A DNA stretch of 64,000 nucleotides, taken from assembly GCA_002964805.2 (NCBI GenBank), contig PUDQ02000001.1, positions 7,092,001 to 7,156,000 on the forward strand, given 5' to 3'. The stretch is from Trametes villosa. Lineage: Eukaryota > Basidiomycota > Agaricomycetes > Polyporales > Polyporaceae. The stretch's first letter is position 1. Each line of letters begins with the position of its first letter. Made by a program: the position numbers and the translations under genes. The notes under the pieces were generated by a model. It was not told the origin of the DNA. It searched no databases and worked only from the letters and a program-made list of their open reading frames with translations. Shown here piece by piece: positions 43,836-57,400 of the stretch.

Positions 43836-46800
43836 TCACCGACGCGACAGCAGGGCGGCGACAAACAGCATCCCGCCGAGGGCGCCTAGCGTCGCGACCA
43901 CGGCCCAGTGCGTGTACGCTTCGAACGGGTGCTTGACTTCTACCCGACTGGTGACCGTCGCCCCCCTGAACGAGTAGAACGTAATGCCGGTCATGAACGC
44001 GGCGATCGCCCATGCGAGGAACACCAGGGGCAGTGACATGATTACGCGGCTCCGCTACATACGGTGATCAGCTGGGGCGAGATGATAAAGCAGGAAACAA
44101 CTTACCGATAGATGCGTCAGCCCCTCGCTGCCGATGTAGACGACGGTCCGGTCGATGTCGGTCTTGTACCGGAAGAGGGCAAGCACTGACGAGACCATGC
44201 TGGATGCGGAGAAGAGGATGGCGAGGAACCCCGTGAGACGGGCGACGTCGTCGAGCTGAGGGAGCGAGAGGAAGGTGACGGAAGCGCTTAGGATCACGGC
44301 GGCCTGGTTGCAAGCATATTCGGTTAGATAGACCGGGGACGGCGGAGGACGGCACGCTTACCACAAGGCACGCGCACGCGCTGAGCATGAGCATGGGACC
44401 AGCGGTGTGCATCCCACTCTCTTCGTCGAAGCTGTGGTGATGCGTGCGACTCATGAAGATGTAAGGGATGCCCAAGCACAAGCACCCGATGAAGAAGTCG
44501 ATGAACGCGCGGCGGAACGGGATGCGAGTCTCCGGACGACCCTTGATCGCGTCGCGTGGGAGAGGCTTGTCGGGACGGTAGTAGATCTGACGCCATTGCG
44601 CTGTGCACGGATATAAACACGATGCCTATCAAGAGAGTGAACTACACTCACCGACCCGCAGCAAGACACGGGAGACGATGCGCGTCTGGACGAGAGCCGT
44701 GTTCCTGGACGAGTTGGAGTCGAACGACCGGAGGAGGCTCATCAACTCCTGGCACTCCTGAGGTGCGAAGGGCGGCGGCGCAGGCCTGGCCGACGGCAGG
44801 AGACAGTCTGACAAACGCGTTAGCGGGTAAAACACACAACTCACGCATCCCAACTGACCAGTGTAAGACCACTTCAGCGCGTCCATAGCCTCGGTATGAG
44901 TCTCGGCAGGGAGAGGCGAGTGTGCGGGGTGCCCCTCGAGGAATCCCCAGTACCTGTACTCCAGATCGAGCTCTAACACAGCGGGGTAAGTTTCGATGCT
45001 TTACTACGCGCGACGCGAACGTACTGTCGTCTTCGGAGAAGCGCTCCATGATGAGGCCTTCCCCAGTGACGATCGGCGGCGGCTCGGACGTGATGATGCG
45101 CAGCTTGTGGTTCACCCAGCTCTTCACAGGGACGACCTCGTGCTTCGCGACGCCAACGTCCTTCAGCCAGAGCTCCCAGCCTTGAGGCGGCGGCATGGTG
45201 GCCTCCCGCGGAAGCCTCTTCTCGAGGTATTCGGTGACGACTTGGAGCTTCTTCGGGTTGCGGAGGTCGATGTCGGTAGTCACGCGCATCTCTGCGTGGT
45301 GGTAGTAGTACGAGCTGTCCGGGAGCACGTACTCCGTCCAGCCCAGCGTGCGGATGGTGTGCGTAGCGGCGAGCTCGCCGGTGACCGGGCCGGAGGCGAA
45401 AGGGATGGCGACTATATCTATCGTCTTTGCGCGGCTTGCAGTCTTTCCGCTGACATGACCCAAGAGGGGCATCCGCTCGCTATAGAACAGTCAGTGCCGT
45501 AATGACACGGTAAATGTATAACCTACTCCAATTCAGGCTGGGTGCTCTCCGCAAGGGACGCGCCATCTCGCTCGCCGAGACTATAGGTAGAGGCTGCGGG
45601 GACGCGACTGGATCTATATAACGTTAGACAGTGAGGCAACATCCCGCAGATGACACTTACTGCGCAACGATGACGTCCTGCCGAGCGGGCAACGGGAATG
45701 AGATAGGTGTGGGAGAGTCGTGGATTGGCTCTGCAGCGATCGTTATGGGCTGAGGCTCGGTGATTGGCCTGAGTGGGCCTCAACCTCAGCATGGTCGTGT
45801 GATGCGTGAATGCGGAGACTTACTCGGGCATGTCGACGCTCTCGATGGGAGACAGGCTCTTCTTCACATGCTCCGGAGGATCCGCGAACGGATCTTCGGA
45901 GGGGTCGATGAAGCTGTTGTGATGTTAAGCAGAGTGCAAACACATGCAACGTCGCGGGCTTACCGAACCATAGAGCTGCGGCCGCGCTTCTGTTCACTGT
46001 CACTTGCGTTCGGGAGGATGTTACCGTACGATGAAGCGATAGAAGACTTGCTAGCCCGAGCAGAGACCTTGCCGGAGGGCAGGTCGGACTGCTGAGACGC
46101 CTCAGGGACGTGCTGCGGGTGCTCCGAGGCACTCGAGTTAGATCGCTTGTGTCCCAACGCAGGCTCATCGCTCCACGCGAACGTCGAGTCGTCGCTGGGG
46201 ATCTGTACGTGAGACACAGGTTGGTAGCGTGCAGGCTCCTCGACCGGGAACGGCTGGAGGACTTGCGGAGCGGGCGCCTCTGGCTCGGGGGCGCGGGTTG
46301 GCTCTGCGACGGGCTCTGCTACAACCGGAGCAATGGGGTCTCCATAGGAGAAGTAGTCCGCACGGCGCTCGTCCACGATGGCTGGCACAACGGGTTCGGC
46401 AGGAGGTGGCAGGGGAGCCGCGGGGGTAGGCTCGGGCAGAGGCGCCTCCATGGCCGCAGGAGCGGGGGCGGGGGCGTCGGAGGGTACAAGGACGGGACCA
46501 TCCGCGACTGTAGATGCTTGCGTAGCCGGGAGTATGGGATCCGAGAAACCGAATGGCTGAGGTTCGGGCGCCGAGGTCGGGACCGGGCGGGAAGGCTCAG
46601 GAGTAGGGGCAATCTGCTCCGGAGACTGAGTCTGCTGCCCTGAGGGATCCTCCTCTGCAGGGGCGGCCACAACCACTGGCGCGGGTGTGGGTACTGGTTC
46701 CGGTTCAGGTGCGCGTGCGGGTGCCGGCGCTGATGCTGGTGCGACGACGGGTTCCGGTTCTGCAGCAGGCTGCGCGATGACTTGCTCGGTCGCGGCGGTC

Positions 46801-47117
46801 AAGTTCTGGAGAGGAGAAGGACCCAGAGGGACAGCGTTGGTAGGTGACTCCTCCGCTGTCTCGACGACGGGACTTGGAGCGATATGGCTGTCTGAACCTG
46901 TTGCCGGCGCCTGCGCCGGGTCTACCTTCAGTGAGTTCTTGGACGAAGAGCGCGACAGAGTCGGGATCTTCGTGCCGAACGCGAGACCCGTAGAGGCGCG
47001 GCGCATAGCGCTCGTCATGCGGGTCCTCATCGACCTCGCCGGGGAAGGCGACGACGGCCGCGGCGAGGGCGACGATGTAGTCTCAGATCTTCTGGGGGTA
47101 GCGGGAGGGGTGGCCAT
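43836..47117 (-). CDS. Disordered, WW-like, multi-TM membrane protein of unknown function
   Basis: One long gene reconstructed through consecutive in-phase splices. ATG 47117 starts about 380 residues of Ser/Pro/Ala/Glu-rich sequence with proline-rich runs (APAPARAPEPEPVPTPAPVV). Short exons follow (FIDPSEDPFADPPEHVKK; PITEPQPITIAAEP), then a folded middle section. There a WW-like segment (GWTEYVLPDSSYYYHHAEMR then VTTDIDLRNP) has the first Trp, the PDSSYYY core and the Thr-rich turn, but lacks the second Trp. A Cys-containing helical region leads to QIYYRPDKPLPRDAIKGRPE and about five C-terminal TM helices (for example PLVFLAWAIAAFMTGITF). TGA at 43838-43836. The exon ending PELD would read a stop (GAG TAG) if its intron at about 45.53 kb were retained; this invites a false two-gene split. 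A TATATAT box lies 94 bp upstream. Confidence 0.75.
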
Positions 47118-48028
47118 GGTAGGCAAAGATCAAGCAGTAGATCAGCAGGAAAGAGAGAAGGGGCGGAGACCGTGCTCCTCGATAGAGAGGAGGACGTCGT
47201 GGGCGGCGGGTATATATTGCCTGGCGGACACACGCCAGGCGGATGTCTCGAGGCCGAGCGCAGGCGGACCGACTTCTGGATGGCGCCATGAGATGCAGAT
47301 GCGATTTGCCTGCAGAGATTGGGCCGGCTAGGGAGTGCTGAACACACGTGTACGTCGAGGCGCACAGATCAAGGGCAGATAGAAGGGCCGTACACACGGC
47401 GTAGAGCTCTACTTACCTCCTCAAAGGTATCATGAGCTCATACACTCTCCTCTCCGTGCATATAAAAATACTCTGTGTCGCGTGGTGGGGACCTTTGAAC
47501 GGAAGGGGGAGATGTCTTCAGGTGGAGGAGAGTCCTCCAGGCGTATCAGGCTTCCACGCCAGTGTTTCTCGGAAATGAACTGGGCATTCAATGTCTTCAC
47601 AATGCGTTTGCCCTAGAAGATACGACCACAGGGGATGTCCGCACAGCATTCGACTAAGGGGGTGGCCTGCTTCCAGCAAGATCAGGTTTATGAAAGCCAC
47701 GCCGGCCTCGTGTGCCCAGATGTTGTTTCGGTCTTGCACTGGACACAGCTACCGTGGCCCAGCCAGCGTCGTATCGTTGCCCAGGTCGCGACGTGGTTGA
47801 ACAGATAGCGAAGAGCGAGTGCATTAACAAAGTCTGTCGTGGAGGGTGGAGAGCAAGGACTTGACGAGTGCGGTCGACGTCGACGTGTGCTAGAGCGAGA
47901 GCCGCCCGTAAAGGTTACACCGCTTCGTCCACGTCTACCGACTCTCCGCTTCCGCGCTCGTGTCCCTCATCTCATCTCGCCCGTCCGCTCGCGCTGCTGA
48001 ACGAATCGCGCTGCCGTGAAGCGCAATC
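47118..48028. other. Divergent promoter region of the membrane protein gene and SEC27
   Basis: Contains the TATA-like box noted for the leftward gene. A TATAAAA run near 47461 is too far (about 570 bp) from the SEC27 ATG to assign. No gene was seen. Confidence 0.5.
47211..47217 (-). promoter_or_regulatory. TATA-like box of the WW-like membrane protein gene
   Basis: TATATAT (palindromic) sits 94 bp upstream of the ATG at 47117 within a purine-rich leader. Assigned by position only. Confidence 0.4.
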
Positions 48029-51000
48029 ATGTTGCTGGACATCAACGTGAGTACTCGCACCCGCATATACGACTTACCCGACGCGGTCCTGAGATGCTGC
48101 TATAGCGGAAGCTCTTCACCCGTTCAGACCGCGTGAAGGGCATCGACTTCCACCCCACCGAGCCCTGGGTCCTCACCGGTCTCTACAACGGCACGGTCAA
48201 CATCTACAATCATGACACGGGCGCCGTAATCAAGACATTCGAGGTCGCGGAGGTCCCCGTGCGCTGCGTCCGCTTCATCCCCCGCAAGAACTGGTTCGTT
48301 GCGGGCTCCGATGACTTCCAGCTTCGCGTCTTCAACTACAACACGCACGAAAAGGTCGCCGCCTTTGAGGCGCACCCGGACTACATCAGATGCCTCACCG
48401 TCCACCCTACCGCAAGCATCGTCCTGACCGGTAGCGATGACATGACAATCAGGGCATGGGATTGGGACAAGCAGTGGAGGTGCATTCAGGTGCGTTTGCA
48501 TAGACTCTACACGCGCGCCCTCACTTTTGACCAAATCCCGGGATAGACATACGAGGGTCACACGCATTACATCATGAATATCGCGGTAAATCCCAAGGAC
48601 CCGAACACCTTCGCGTCGTCATGTCTGGATCGCACCGTGAAGATGTGGTCGCTTGGCTCCTCATCGCCAAACTTCACCATGGAGGCGCATGACAAGGGCG
48701 TCAACTACGTCGAGTTCTACCCTGGTGCGGACCGGCCATACCTGGTAACCGCGAGCGACGACAAGACCGTCAAGATCTGGGACTACTTGAGCAAGAGCTG
48801 CGTTCAGACTCTCGAGGGCCACTCGAATAACGTGCTCTTTGCCGCGTTCCACCCCAACCTCCCACTCATCATCAGCGGTGGCGAGGATGGCACCGTGAAG
48901 CTGTGGAACAGTGGTACGTACCGCCTGGAGAACACGCTCAGCTATGCCTTGGAACGCGCCTGGTGTGTCGCATTGCGCAAGGCAGGAAATGAAGTCGCGG
49001 TCGGTTATGACGAAGGTCTCGTCGTTGTGAAGGTCGGTAACGTGCAAAAGCCCTTCGCATATATCCTGATTTGCCCCGCAGCTGGGCCGCGACGAGCCGA
49101 CATACAGCATGGACACCTCCGGCAAGCTCGTGTACACGCGCAACAACGAGGTCCTCTCTGCCAACCTCCAGACCGTCCAGGAGGACACGCTCACAGACGG
49201 CAACCGGATACCCGTCTCGATCAAGGAGCTTGGTACGACGGAGGTGTTCGCGACATCACTCGTGCACTCCCCGAACGGCCGGTTTATCACCGTCGTCGGC
49301 GACGGCGAGTACATCGTCTACACGGCCTTGGCATGGCGCAACAAGGCTTTCGGAAACGGCAGCTCGTTTGCATGGGCGGGAGACTCGAACACGTATGCCG
49401 TCCTCGAGGGCAAGATGAAGATTCGGGTATACAAGAACTTCCGTGAGCGCACCGGCACTGGCATGAAGGGCGCTGGGTCGTGGGCCGTCGACGGTGTTCA
49501 CGGCGGCACACTCCTTGCGGCTCGCGGGGCTGGCTTCGTCGTCTTCTGGGACTGGGAGACCGGAGAGATTGTTCGTCGCATCGAGGTGGATGCTAAGAAC
49601 GTGAGTTTCATGGTGTATACCCATACAATCAACCCTAAGTCCCCGGGTAGGTCTACTGGTCTGGCACCGGCAACTTGGTCGCGATCGCCGCGGAGGACTC
49701 GTTCTACGTACTCCGGTTTGACCGGGATGCGTACAATGCCAAGCTGGAGCAGGGCGCGGACCTCGGCGACGAGGGCGTGGAAGAGGCCTTCGACCTTGTC
49801 GCGGAGGTATCAGACAAGTACGTTAGACCAACTTACCTCGTTGCTCTGTCTCATCGGATCCCAGCGTCAAGACGGCCAAGTGGATAGGGGACTGCTTCAT
49901 CTACACTACCGCGGCGAACCGCTTGAACTACTTCGTTGGCAGCGAATCGTACACGATCACGCCCTTCGACACGTAAGTTGCTACTGCAGTCAACCTCCAC
50001 CGATTGTCTAAGCGTTCAATAGGTCTCTATTCCTGCTCGGCTACCTCCCCGCGCACAACCGTGTCTACCTCGTCGACAAGGATGTGAACGTCTTCAGCTA
50101 CTCGCTCTCTCTGAACGTGGTAGAATACCAGACCGCGGTGCTCCGAGGAGACATGGATGCCGCGGCTGAAATCCTGCCGTCAATACCAAAAGAACACCGC
50201 AACAAGATTGCGACCTTCCTGGAGAGCAGAGGTACCTACTCTGCGTTTGTTGTGGATACCGTGCTAAACGAATCATAGGCCTTAAGGAGCTTGCGTTGGA
50301 GGTCACAACAGACCCCGACCAGAAGTTCGAGCTTTCCCTGCAACTCGACGACCTCGATGCGGCCGTCGAGATCGCGCGCACTGTCCCCGAGATCGAGGCC
50401 GAGTCGAAGTGGAAAGCGATCGGGGACCGGGCACTCGCCGTGTGGCGGTTCGATCTCGCGCGCGAGAGCTTCGAAAAGGCAGGCGACGTGAGTGCGCTGA
50501 TGCTGCTGCTGCTCGCTATCGGGGACCGGGAAGGCTTGGCGAAGCTTGCGGTGCAGGCAGGTACGTGTGCACACGTGGCGGTGACCGTGGCGCGTTGCTC
50601 ACCAACGCACGTCATCCGCGCACAGAGGAGAAGGGGCAGAACAACCTCGCGTTCGCCACCCTGCTCCAGCTGGGGGACCCCAAGCCATGCGTTGATCTGT
50701 TGATCAAGACGCACCGGGCGCCGGAGGCTGCGATGTTCGCGCGCACGTATGCACCGTCGCAGGTCCCGAAGGCGGTGAAGGCATGGCAGGGCGACCTCCA
50801 GGCGAAGAAGCGGACGAAGCTGGCCGCGGCCGTCGCTGACCCGTCCGTGAACCCAGAGCTGTTTGAGGAAGGCTGGGAGGAGGCACTGCAGCGCGAGGCT
50901 GGCGCGCCGGCGCCTGAAGCAACGCTCGCGAACGGCGACGAGGAATCAGGTGGGCGGCCTCACCCATCGTTGTCTGACATCACCGCTCATGGCGTCGCCC

Positions 51001-51043
51001 CTTAGCATCAGACGAGGACGAAGAGGAGTCGGCGGAGGAGTAG
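48029..51043 (+). CDS. SEC27: Coatomer beta' subunit (COPI coat)
   Basis: Essential part of the COPI coat in Golgi-to-ER traffic; its propeller binds KKxx cargo tails. Exon 1 is only 18 nt (48029-48046, MLLDIN), with the next exon from 48106 giving RKLFTRSDRVKGIDFHPTEP. Successive WD repeats are clear: SDDFQLRVFNYN, GSDDMTIRAWDWDK, SSCLDRTVKMWSLG, ASDDKTVKIWDYLS and SGGEDGTVKLWNSG. After AWCVALRKAGNEVAVGYDEG comes the second propeller and then the alpha-solenoid (ELALEVTTDPDQKFELSLQL; GDRALAVWRFDLARESFEKA; LPAHNRVYLVDKDVNVFSYS). The C-terminus is acidic (SASDEDEEESAEE) and ends at TAG 51041-51043. Length is about 830 residues, near the yeast and human proteins. All introns are short and in phase. 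Identification is secure. Confidence 0.95.
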
Positions 51044-51459
51044 TAGATACCTTGTAATCTGGCTGTACGGTGTCGATATCACGCTTTCTTTCTCTGACAT
51101 CACGTCGTTGACGGCGAAGCGCCGGGGCTTTCGGCGATGCCACGGTCCTCGGCTGAAAGCGACTGAATAGGCAGGGCGGACTTGGTAAGAGCTGCGAACT
51201 AGAAGCCCTAAATATACTTATGAGCCCTGTGGTTAGAGGTGTTTGAAGCCCAAAATAAACGACGGCCGGAGATGATTGATGCACGGTCCGGGGGCTGGAC
51301 GGTTGCAAGCCGTCGCCGTGACGCGCGTCACGGTCGCTGGCGGGGAGAGAAGGCCTCCTCCACTTCATTTCTCACCACCTTCTGCCCTCTGCTCGCTGTC
51401 TCCGTCGGCGTCCTCGCCTTCTACCCTCCCCCCTATCCTCTCGGCCACTGCTGTAGGCC
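51044..51459. other. Spacer upstream of the chitin synthase
   Basis: Short promoter and leader region between two same-strand genes. The 150 bp before the ATG at 51460 are pyrimidine-rich (CT-rich leader). A weak AT-rich element lies near 51208. Confidence 0.5.
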
Positions 51460-54400
51460 ATGGCCTCCGCACTTGCTTCGCAGGCGGTCAGCTCGGGCGA
51501 CCTCAGGGACCTCGCCGCGCCCTCCTCGTCCGCGGCAACCGTCCACCCTTCTGACGACACCATTCTCTCCGTTCTCCAAGCTCGCTTTCGTGCAGACCTA
51601 CCCTACACCCGGATCGGCGCCGCCAACCTCGTCGTTGTTAATCCATACAAGACACTCGCTAATGTAAACGACGTTACCGCGAAGGAGTACGAGGAGCGGT
51701 CCTACAAGGACACGAGCTTCCCCCTCCCGGGCACCGCCCAACTGCCTCCGCATCTCTACGATCTCGCCGCTAGGGTATACCTGCTCATGAGGAGACGGAT
51801 GGAGTCGCAGTCGGTCATCTTCAGGTGCGTTTTGTCTGAAACATTCCGCGTAGAGGATCGCACCGAACGTGTACACGCAGGGGGATTACGGCCTCGGGGA
51901 AGAGTGCCAGCTCGCAGCTGCTCGTCAACCAGATTCTCCGACTATCTTCCCACTCGAAGAAGGAAGCGCGGCTTGCTGACCAGATCAAGTCGCTCACAAC
52001 ATTGCTCGATTCCTTCGGGAACGCGAAGACGCTCGTTAACCCCAACGCCTCCCGACACAGTCGTTACCTCGAACTCCACTTCAACGAGCGTGGCCGTATC
52101 CAAGCGGCGAAGGTGCTCACGTTCGGGCTCGACAAGTCGCGGCTCTCACGCCTCTCCTTCGAAGAACGCACCTACCACGTTTTCTACCAGTTTCTCGCCG
52201 GCGCTACCCCGGAGGAACGCGATCGGTATGCGCTAGAGGACGTCTCGGACTATGCGCTGCTGGCGTCGTCCGGTTGCTACCGTCTACCCGCAGGTCCGTT
52301 CAGCGACGACGGCATTGGCATGGACGAGTTGCGGGCGGCGATGAAGATCCTGGGATTCAAGCCTAAGCATATATCGGCTATTCTCGGTCTCCTCGTTGCG
52401 ATCCTCGTTCTTGGGAACTTGCAGTTCGGCGAAGCAGATGCTCGTGACGTCTCCGCCTACGTATCGAACAGGCCCGTATTGGACCAGGTCGCCGGCATTC
52501 TCGGCGTGCCCGCGGAGGAACTGAGCGAGGTTCTCACGAACAAGACGAGCTACGTCCGGAAGGAGCTGTACACCGTCATGATGAACGCCCAGCAGAGCGC
52601 AGCCCAGCGCGATCAGCTCGCGAAGGACCTCTACGCCATCCTGTTTGCGTACGTGACTGAGACCGCCAACCACAAGATCGCGCCTAGCTCGCAGGACCCT
52701 CCTCCCGCCACCCAGATCGTGCTGTTCGACCAGCCCGGCTTCCAGACCAAGGGCCTCCCTACCTCCGCCTCGGTCTACTTCGGCGGCCCTGCACCGCTTC
52801 TCGGTGGGCAGAACCAGGCTGGCTTCGAGGAGTTCTGCATCAACTTCTCTGACGAGCTCCTGCACTCGTACGTTCTCCGGAACACGTTCGAGGACTCCGT
52901 CGGGTACAATAGCCAGCTTACCGGAGATGGCATCTCGCTCCCCGCTGTCACGACCATGGACAACGCTGGTTGCGTCGAGCTCCTGCGCGGTGCCCAGCTT
53001 AGCGAGCGCGCCCACAGGAAACCGGGTGGTGTTCTCGGAATCATCAACAAGGCCTGCTCGTCCTACCGGTCTGGGAAGAGCTCCGAGAAGAAGGAAGAGG
53101 AGACGCTGCAGGAGCTCGTGTCGAAGTTCGGGGTGCACACCTCGTTCATCGCCCCAGGCAGCGCGGAGTGCCCCGACAAGATGACGTTCGGTATCAACCA
53201 CTACGCCGGGAGCTGCACGTACGACACTCGCGGTTTCATCGAGAAGGACACCGACATCCTCGACTGTGCCTTCGTGACCCTTCTCCGCAACTCTACTGAT
53301 CCCTTCATCGCGAAGCTCATGGCAGGTCCGAGCCTTGCTACCGAACGCCACTCGAAGGACGAGAGCATCATCGTCCAAGCTCAAGTCTCTTCGCGACCAC
53401 TCCGCGCCCCTACCCCCATCCTCTCGCGCGATGGCGCTACCGTCTCGCCCGGCGAAGAGCACTCGCGCCTCGACCCTTCCAAGGTCTACCCCATCTCCAC
53501 GCAGCTCAACTACACCCTCTCCGAGATCATGTGGAACCTCGACCGTACCAGGCAGTGGACGGTGTCCTGTATCCGGCCGAACGACTCTGGCACCGCGAAC
53601 TCGTTCGACAAGCGACGTGTCAAGGCCCAGATCCGCGCTCTCCTCCTGCCCGACCTCATCGCCAGGAGAAAGAACGACTTCATCGTCGACTTCGAGCAGG
53701 CGCCGTTCTGCGACCGGTACGTTCCTACCATCCGGGGCTCCGAAGCCGAGCGGATCAGGCAATGCGCGTCTGCGAATGGCTGGAAGGAGGGCGAGGACTA
53801 CGTGGTCGGGCACCGCATGATCTGGCTGACGTACGCCGCATGGAAGGTCGTGGAGGACGTCCTTCGTGCCACGGAGAAGGAGCAGAAGCGTGGCGGTGCC
53901 GATGGCCTGGACGACGAGAGCGTGCTGCCTGACGACGCGACAGAGTATACTCACCAAGAGGGCTCGCTCGCGCCAGGTCCCGGTGCGTACTACGGCGGCG
54001 GCGAGAGCGAAGACAACCTCCTGCTCACACGAACGGGGACCAACGGCACCCACTATCGCGACCCCAATGCCAACGCGAGCTACCCTAGCATGCCGGTGAC
54101 GCCTACTAACCCGAACACTCCTGGCTACGAGGCGGACGGGTGGGGCTCTGAGTGGGACAAGAAGGGCGGCAGCGGTACTCCCCCAGACCTTGCGTCGAAG
54201 GAGGCTGATATCGTCGCGAAGGCGCCGAACACCGTCGAGGAGGTCCCCACTAGTCGCTCGCGTCGGAACTGGCTCTTCGTGGTCTGGGCAACGACGTGGT
54301 GGATACCTTCGATCGCGCTGAGCAAGCTCGGCCGTATGAAGCGTCCCGACATCCAGCTCGCGTGGCGGGAGAAGGTGACCATCTTCTGGCTGATCTTCTT

Positions 54401-57400
54401 CTTCAACGCTATCGTCATCTTCTACATCGTCGAGTTCGGCCGTCTCCTCTGCCCCGACTTCGACAAGGTCTGGGCCATCAACGAGGTCAACCAGCACACC
54501 GGCGACGACGACTTCTGGGTGACGATCCAGGGCACTGTCTACGACGTCTCGAACTTCATCCACGGTCAGCACTCGGACGTCGCGAACCTGAACAGCAATG
54601 GCGCGGACACACTGGATATTGTCGCCGGTCAGGACCTCACCGGGTACTTCCCTCCCCCTCCCGTCATCGCTTGCCCGGGTCTCGTTACCGACGCCTCGCT
54701 GGCCCTTACCTCTGCCAACTTCACGCCCGAAGCCCCTCAGGCGATGCACAAATCGGGATCGGGTGGCTATCAGAACTCGAAGCTCAGCGACCAGGACTGG
54801 TACACGAAGTACTTCCTACCGAAGATCCGCCAGTTCACGAAGGGGCCCTTGGTATGGGATCGGAATACCGTGAAGGCGGCTGCCAGCGATCCGGACAATC
54901 AGCGGTAAGTTTACCCAGCGGTGTTGTGCGATGCTGAGCTGACGCCTCTTCCTAGGCAATGGGCAATTTACGACAACGCAGTCTATGACCTGACCGACTA
55001 TATCAACACCGTAACGATCAATACTGCGTCCCAGTACGCCTTCCTGAACTCGGACATCGTCGACGTCTTCAAGCAGCAGGCTGGACAGGACATCACCAAA
55101 CCCCTCAACGACGTGCTCGCTAAGCTGGACACGACCACGCGGGAGCAGAACATGAACTGCATCAGCAATCTGTTCTACTACGGCAAGCCCGACTTCCGCA
55201 AGACGGCGCGATGCCAGGTGCAGAACGTCCTCCTGTTGGTCTTCTCTATCATCCTCATGGTCTCGATCGGTGTCAAATGTGAGTGTTAGTGTCTCCGAGC
55301 GTCGGTGTGTAATCCTAACAATTCTGGACAGTCTTGGCTGCCCTTCAACTCGCGCCCAAACGCAATCCCGAGATGCTGGACAAGTTCGTCCTCTGCCAGG
55401 TGCCCTGTTACACTGAGGGCGAAGAGTCGCTCCGCCGCACGGTCGACTCTCTGGCGGCGTTGAACTACGATGACAAGCGGAAGCTGATCTTCATCATCTG
55501 CGACGGCAACATCATTGGTACCGGCAACGACCGCACAACGCCTCGTATCGTCCTCGACATCCTCGGAGTCGACCCCAAGCTTGACCCTGAGCCGCTTCTG
55601 TACAAGGCTATCGGTGAAGGGTCGAAGCAGCTGAACTATGGCAAGGTCTACTCTGGTCTCTATGAGTTCGAGGGCCACGTCGTTCCGTAAGTCGCTGTCG
55701 GGATACCCAGCAGGCGTATTGCTTATTCGTCCTCCAGGTACATTGTCGTTGTCAAGGTCGGCAAGCCCACGGAGCGCACCAAGCCGGGCAACAGAGGAAA
55801 GCGTGACAGTCAAATTCTCGTCATGCAGTACCTCAACCGCGTGCACTTCGACGCCCCCATGGCACCCCTCGAGCTGGAGATCTACCACCAGATGCGCAAC
55901 GTCATTGGTATCGACCCCGCGTTCTACGAGTATATCTTCACGGTCGATGCCGATACGGTAAGACAGTCGTTCAATCCGTGGCTGCGCATGGCTAACAAAG
56001 TCGGCAGACGGTCACCCCGGACTCCCTCAACCGACTCGTTGCCAGCGCAGCGGATGACTCCAGTATCATCGGTATCTGTGGTGAGACCAAGGTTGACAAC
56101 GAGGAAGGCTCCTGGTGGACAATGATCCAGGTATGAGTGGTTCTATGCCCGTCGTCGAGCCATAGCTGACATATCTGAAGGTGTACGAGTACTACATCTC
56201 GCACCACTTGTCGAAGGCGTTCGAGAGCTTGTTCGGCTCAGTGACGTGTTTGCCCGGTTGTTTCTCGATGTACCGCATCCGGACCGCAGACAAGGGCCGC
56301 CCGATCATCATCTCGAACCGTGTCATCGAGGAGTACGCAGAGCCCATCGTCGACACCCTGCACAAGAAGAACCTGTTCTCCCTTGGTGAAGATCGTTACC
56401 TCACGACGCTCCTACTCAAGCACTTCCCGACGTTCAGGACGAAGTTCACGCCCGATGCGCTCGCACACACCATCGCGCCCGAGTCCTGGCGTGTCCTGTT
56501 CTCGCAGCGTCGTCGCTGGATCAACTCGACGGTGCACAACCTGTGCGAGCTGGTGTTCCTCCCGGAGCTCTTCGGCTTCTGCTGCTTCTCCATGCGGTTC
56601 TTCGTCTTCATCGATCTGCTGGGTACCCTCATCCTCCCGTCGACCGTCGTCTACGTACGTATCAACGTCTATGACTCTTCAAAACTTTGCTGACTCCTAT
56701 CACAGCTTGTCTACCTCATTGTCATCGTGGCTATCGGGAAAGCGCCGCTGCCGATCATCTCCATCATCATGTTGGCTGCAGTGTACGGTCTACAGGTCGG
56801 TTCAATTGGTATCCAGCGCGCAACAGGAGGCTCATTTGTTACAGGCTCTCATCTTCATCCTGAAGCGGGAGTTCATGCTCGTCGGCTGGATGGTTGTCTA
56901 CATCCTCTCGTACGTCTATCTCCCTCGGCTCGAGTCTAGCAATGTCTCACTCGTGTTGCTCCAGGTACCCAGTGTACAGTTTCTTCCTGCCCATCTACGC
57001 GTTCTGGTGCATGGACGACTTCAGTTGGGGTAACACTCGTCTGGTCATTGGCGAGGGTAACAACAAGAAGGTCCTCATGAACGACGACGAGAAGTACGAC
57101 GACAGCATGATCCCTCTCAAGAAGTTCAGCGGTGCGTTCCCGCGTCCGTACATTGTATTAGTGCGGTGCTGACATTGGAGTAGAATACGAGGCCGAGGCA
57201 TGGGAGACCGGTTCCCGTCATTCCGACGAGACTGGCTATGGCAGCAAGTCGCCTTCTCAAGGCCGCTCGCGCGGCCCTCACTCACGCGGACCGTCGCCTC
57301 GCCCGAGCTACCACCAGTCGCAAGCCGGGGACTACTACCGGGACACGAACATGACGAACCCCCAAGGCTCCACGTACCACCAGAACAACTCGCAAAGCAA

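Noticed and set aside
43836..45472. A separate gene starting at an ATG at about 45.46 kb
   Set aside because: The upstream exon joins in phase through a good donor and acceptor (GA|GTAGGT to TATAG|C), and all earlier exons are in phase with it, so one gene is the simpler reading.
52284..54749. An 821-codon open frame on the strand opposite the chitin synthase
   Set aside because: It lies wholly antisense to the myosin-motor and cytochrome-b5 coding exon. Its composition (runs of Val, Arg, Gly, Asp) is what G/C-ending sense codons produce on the complementary strand, and no domain is recognisable.
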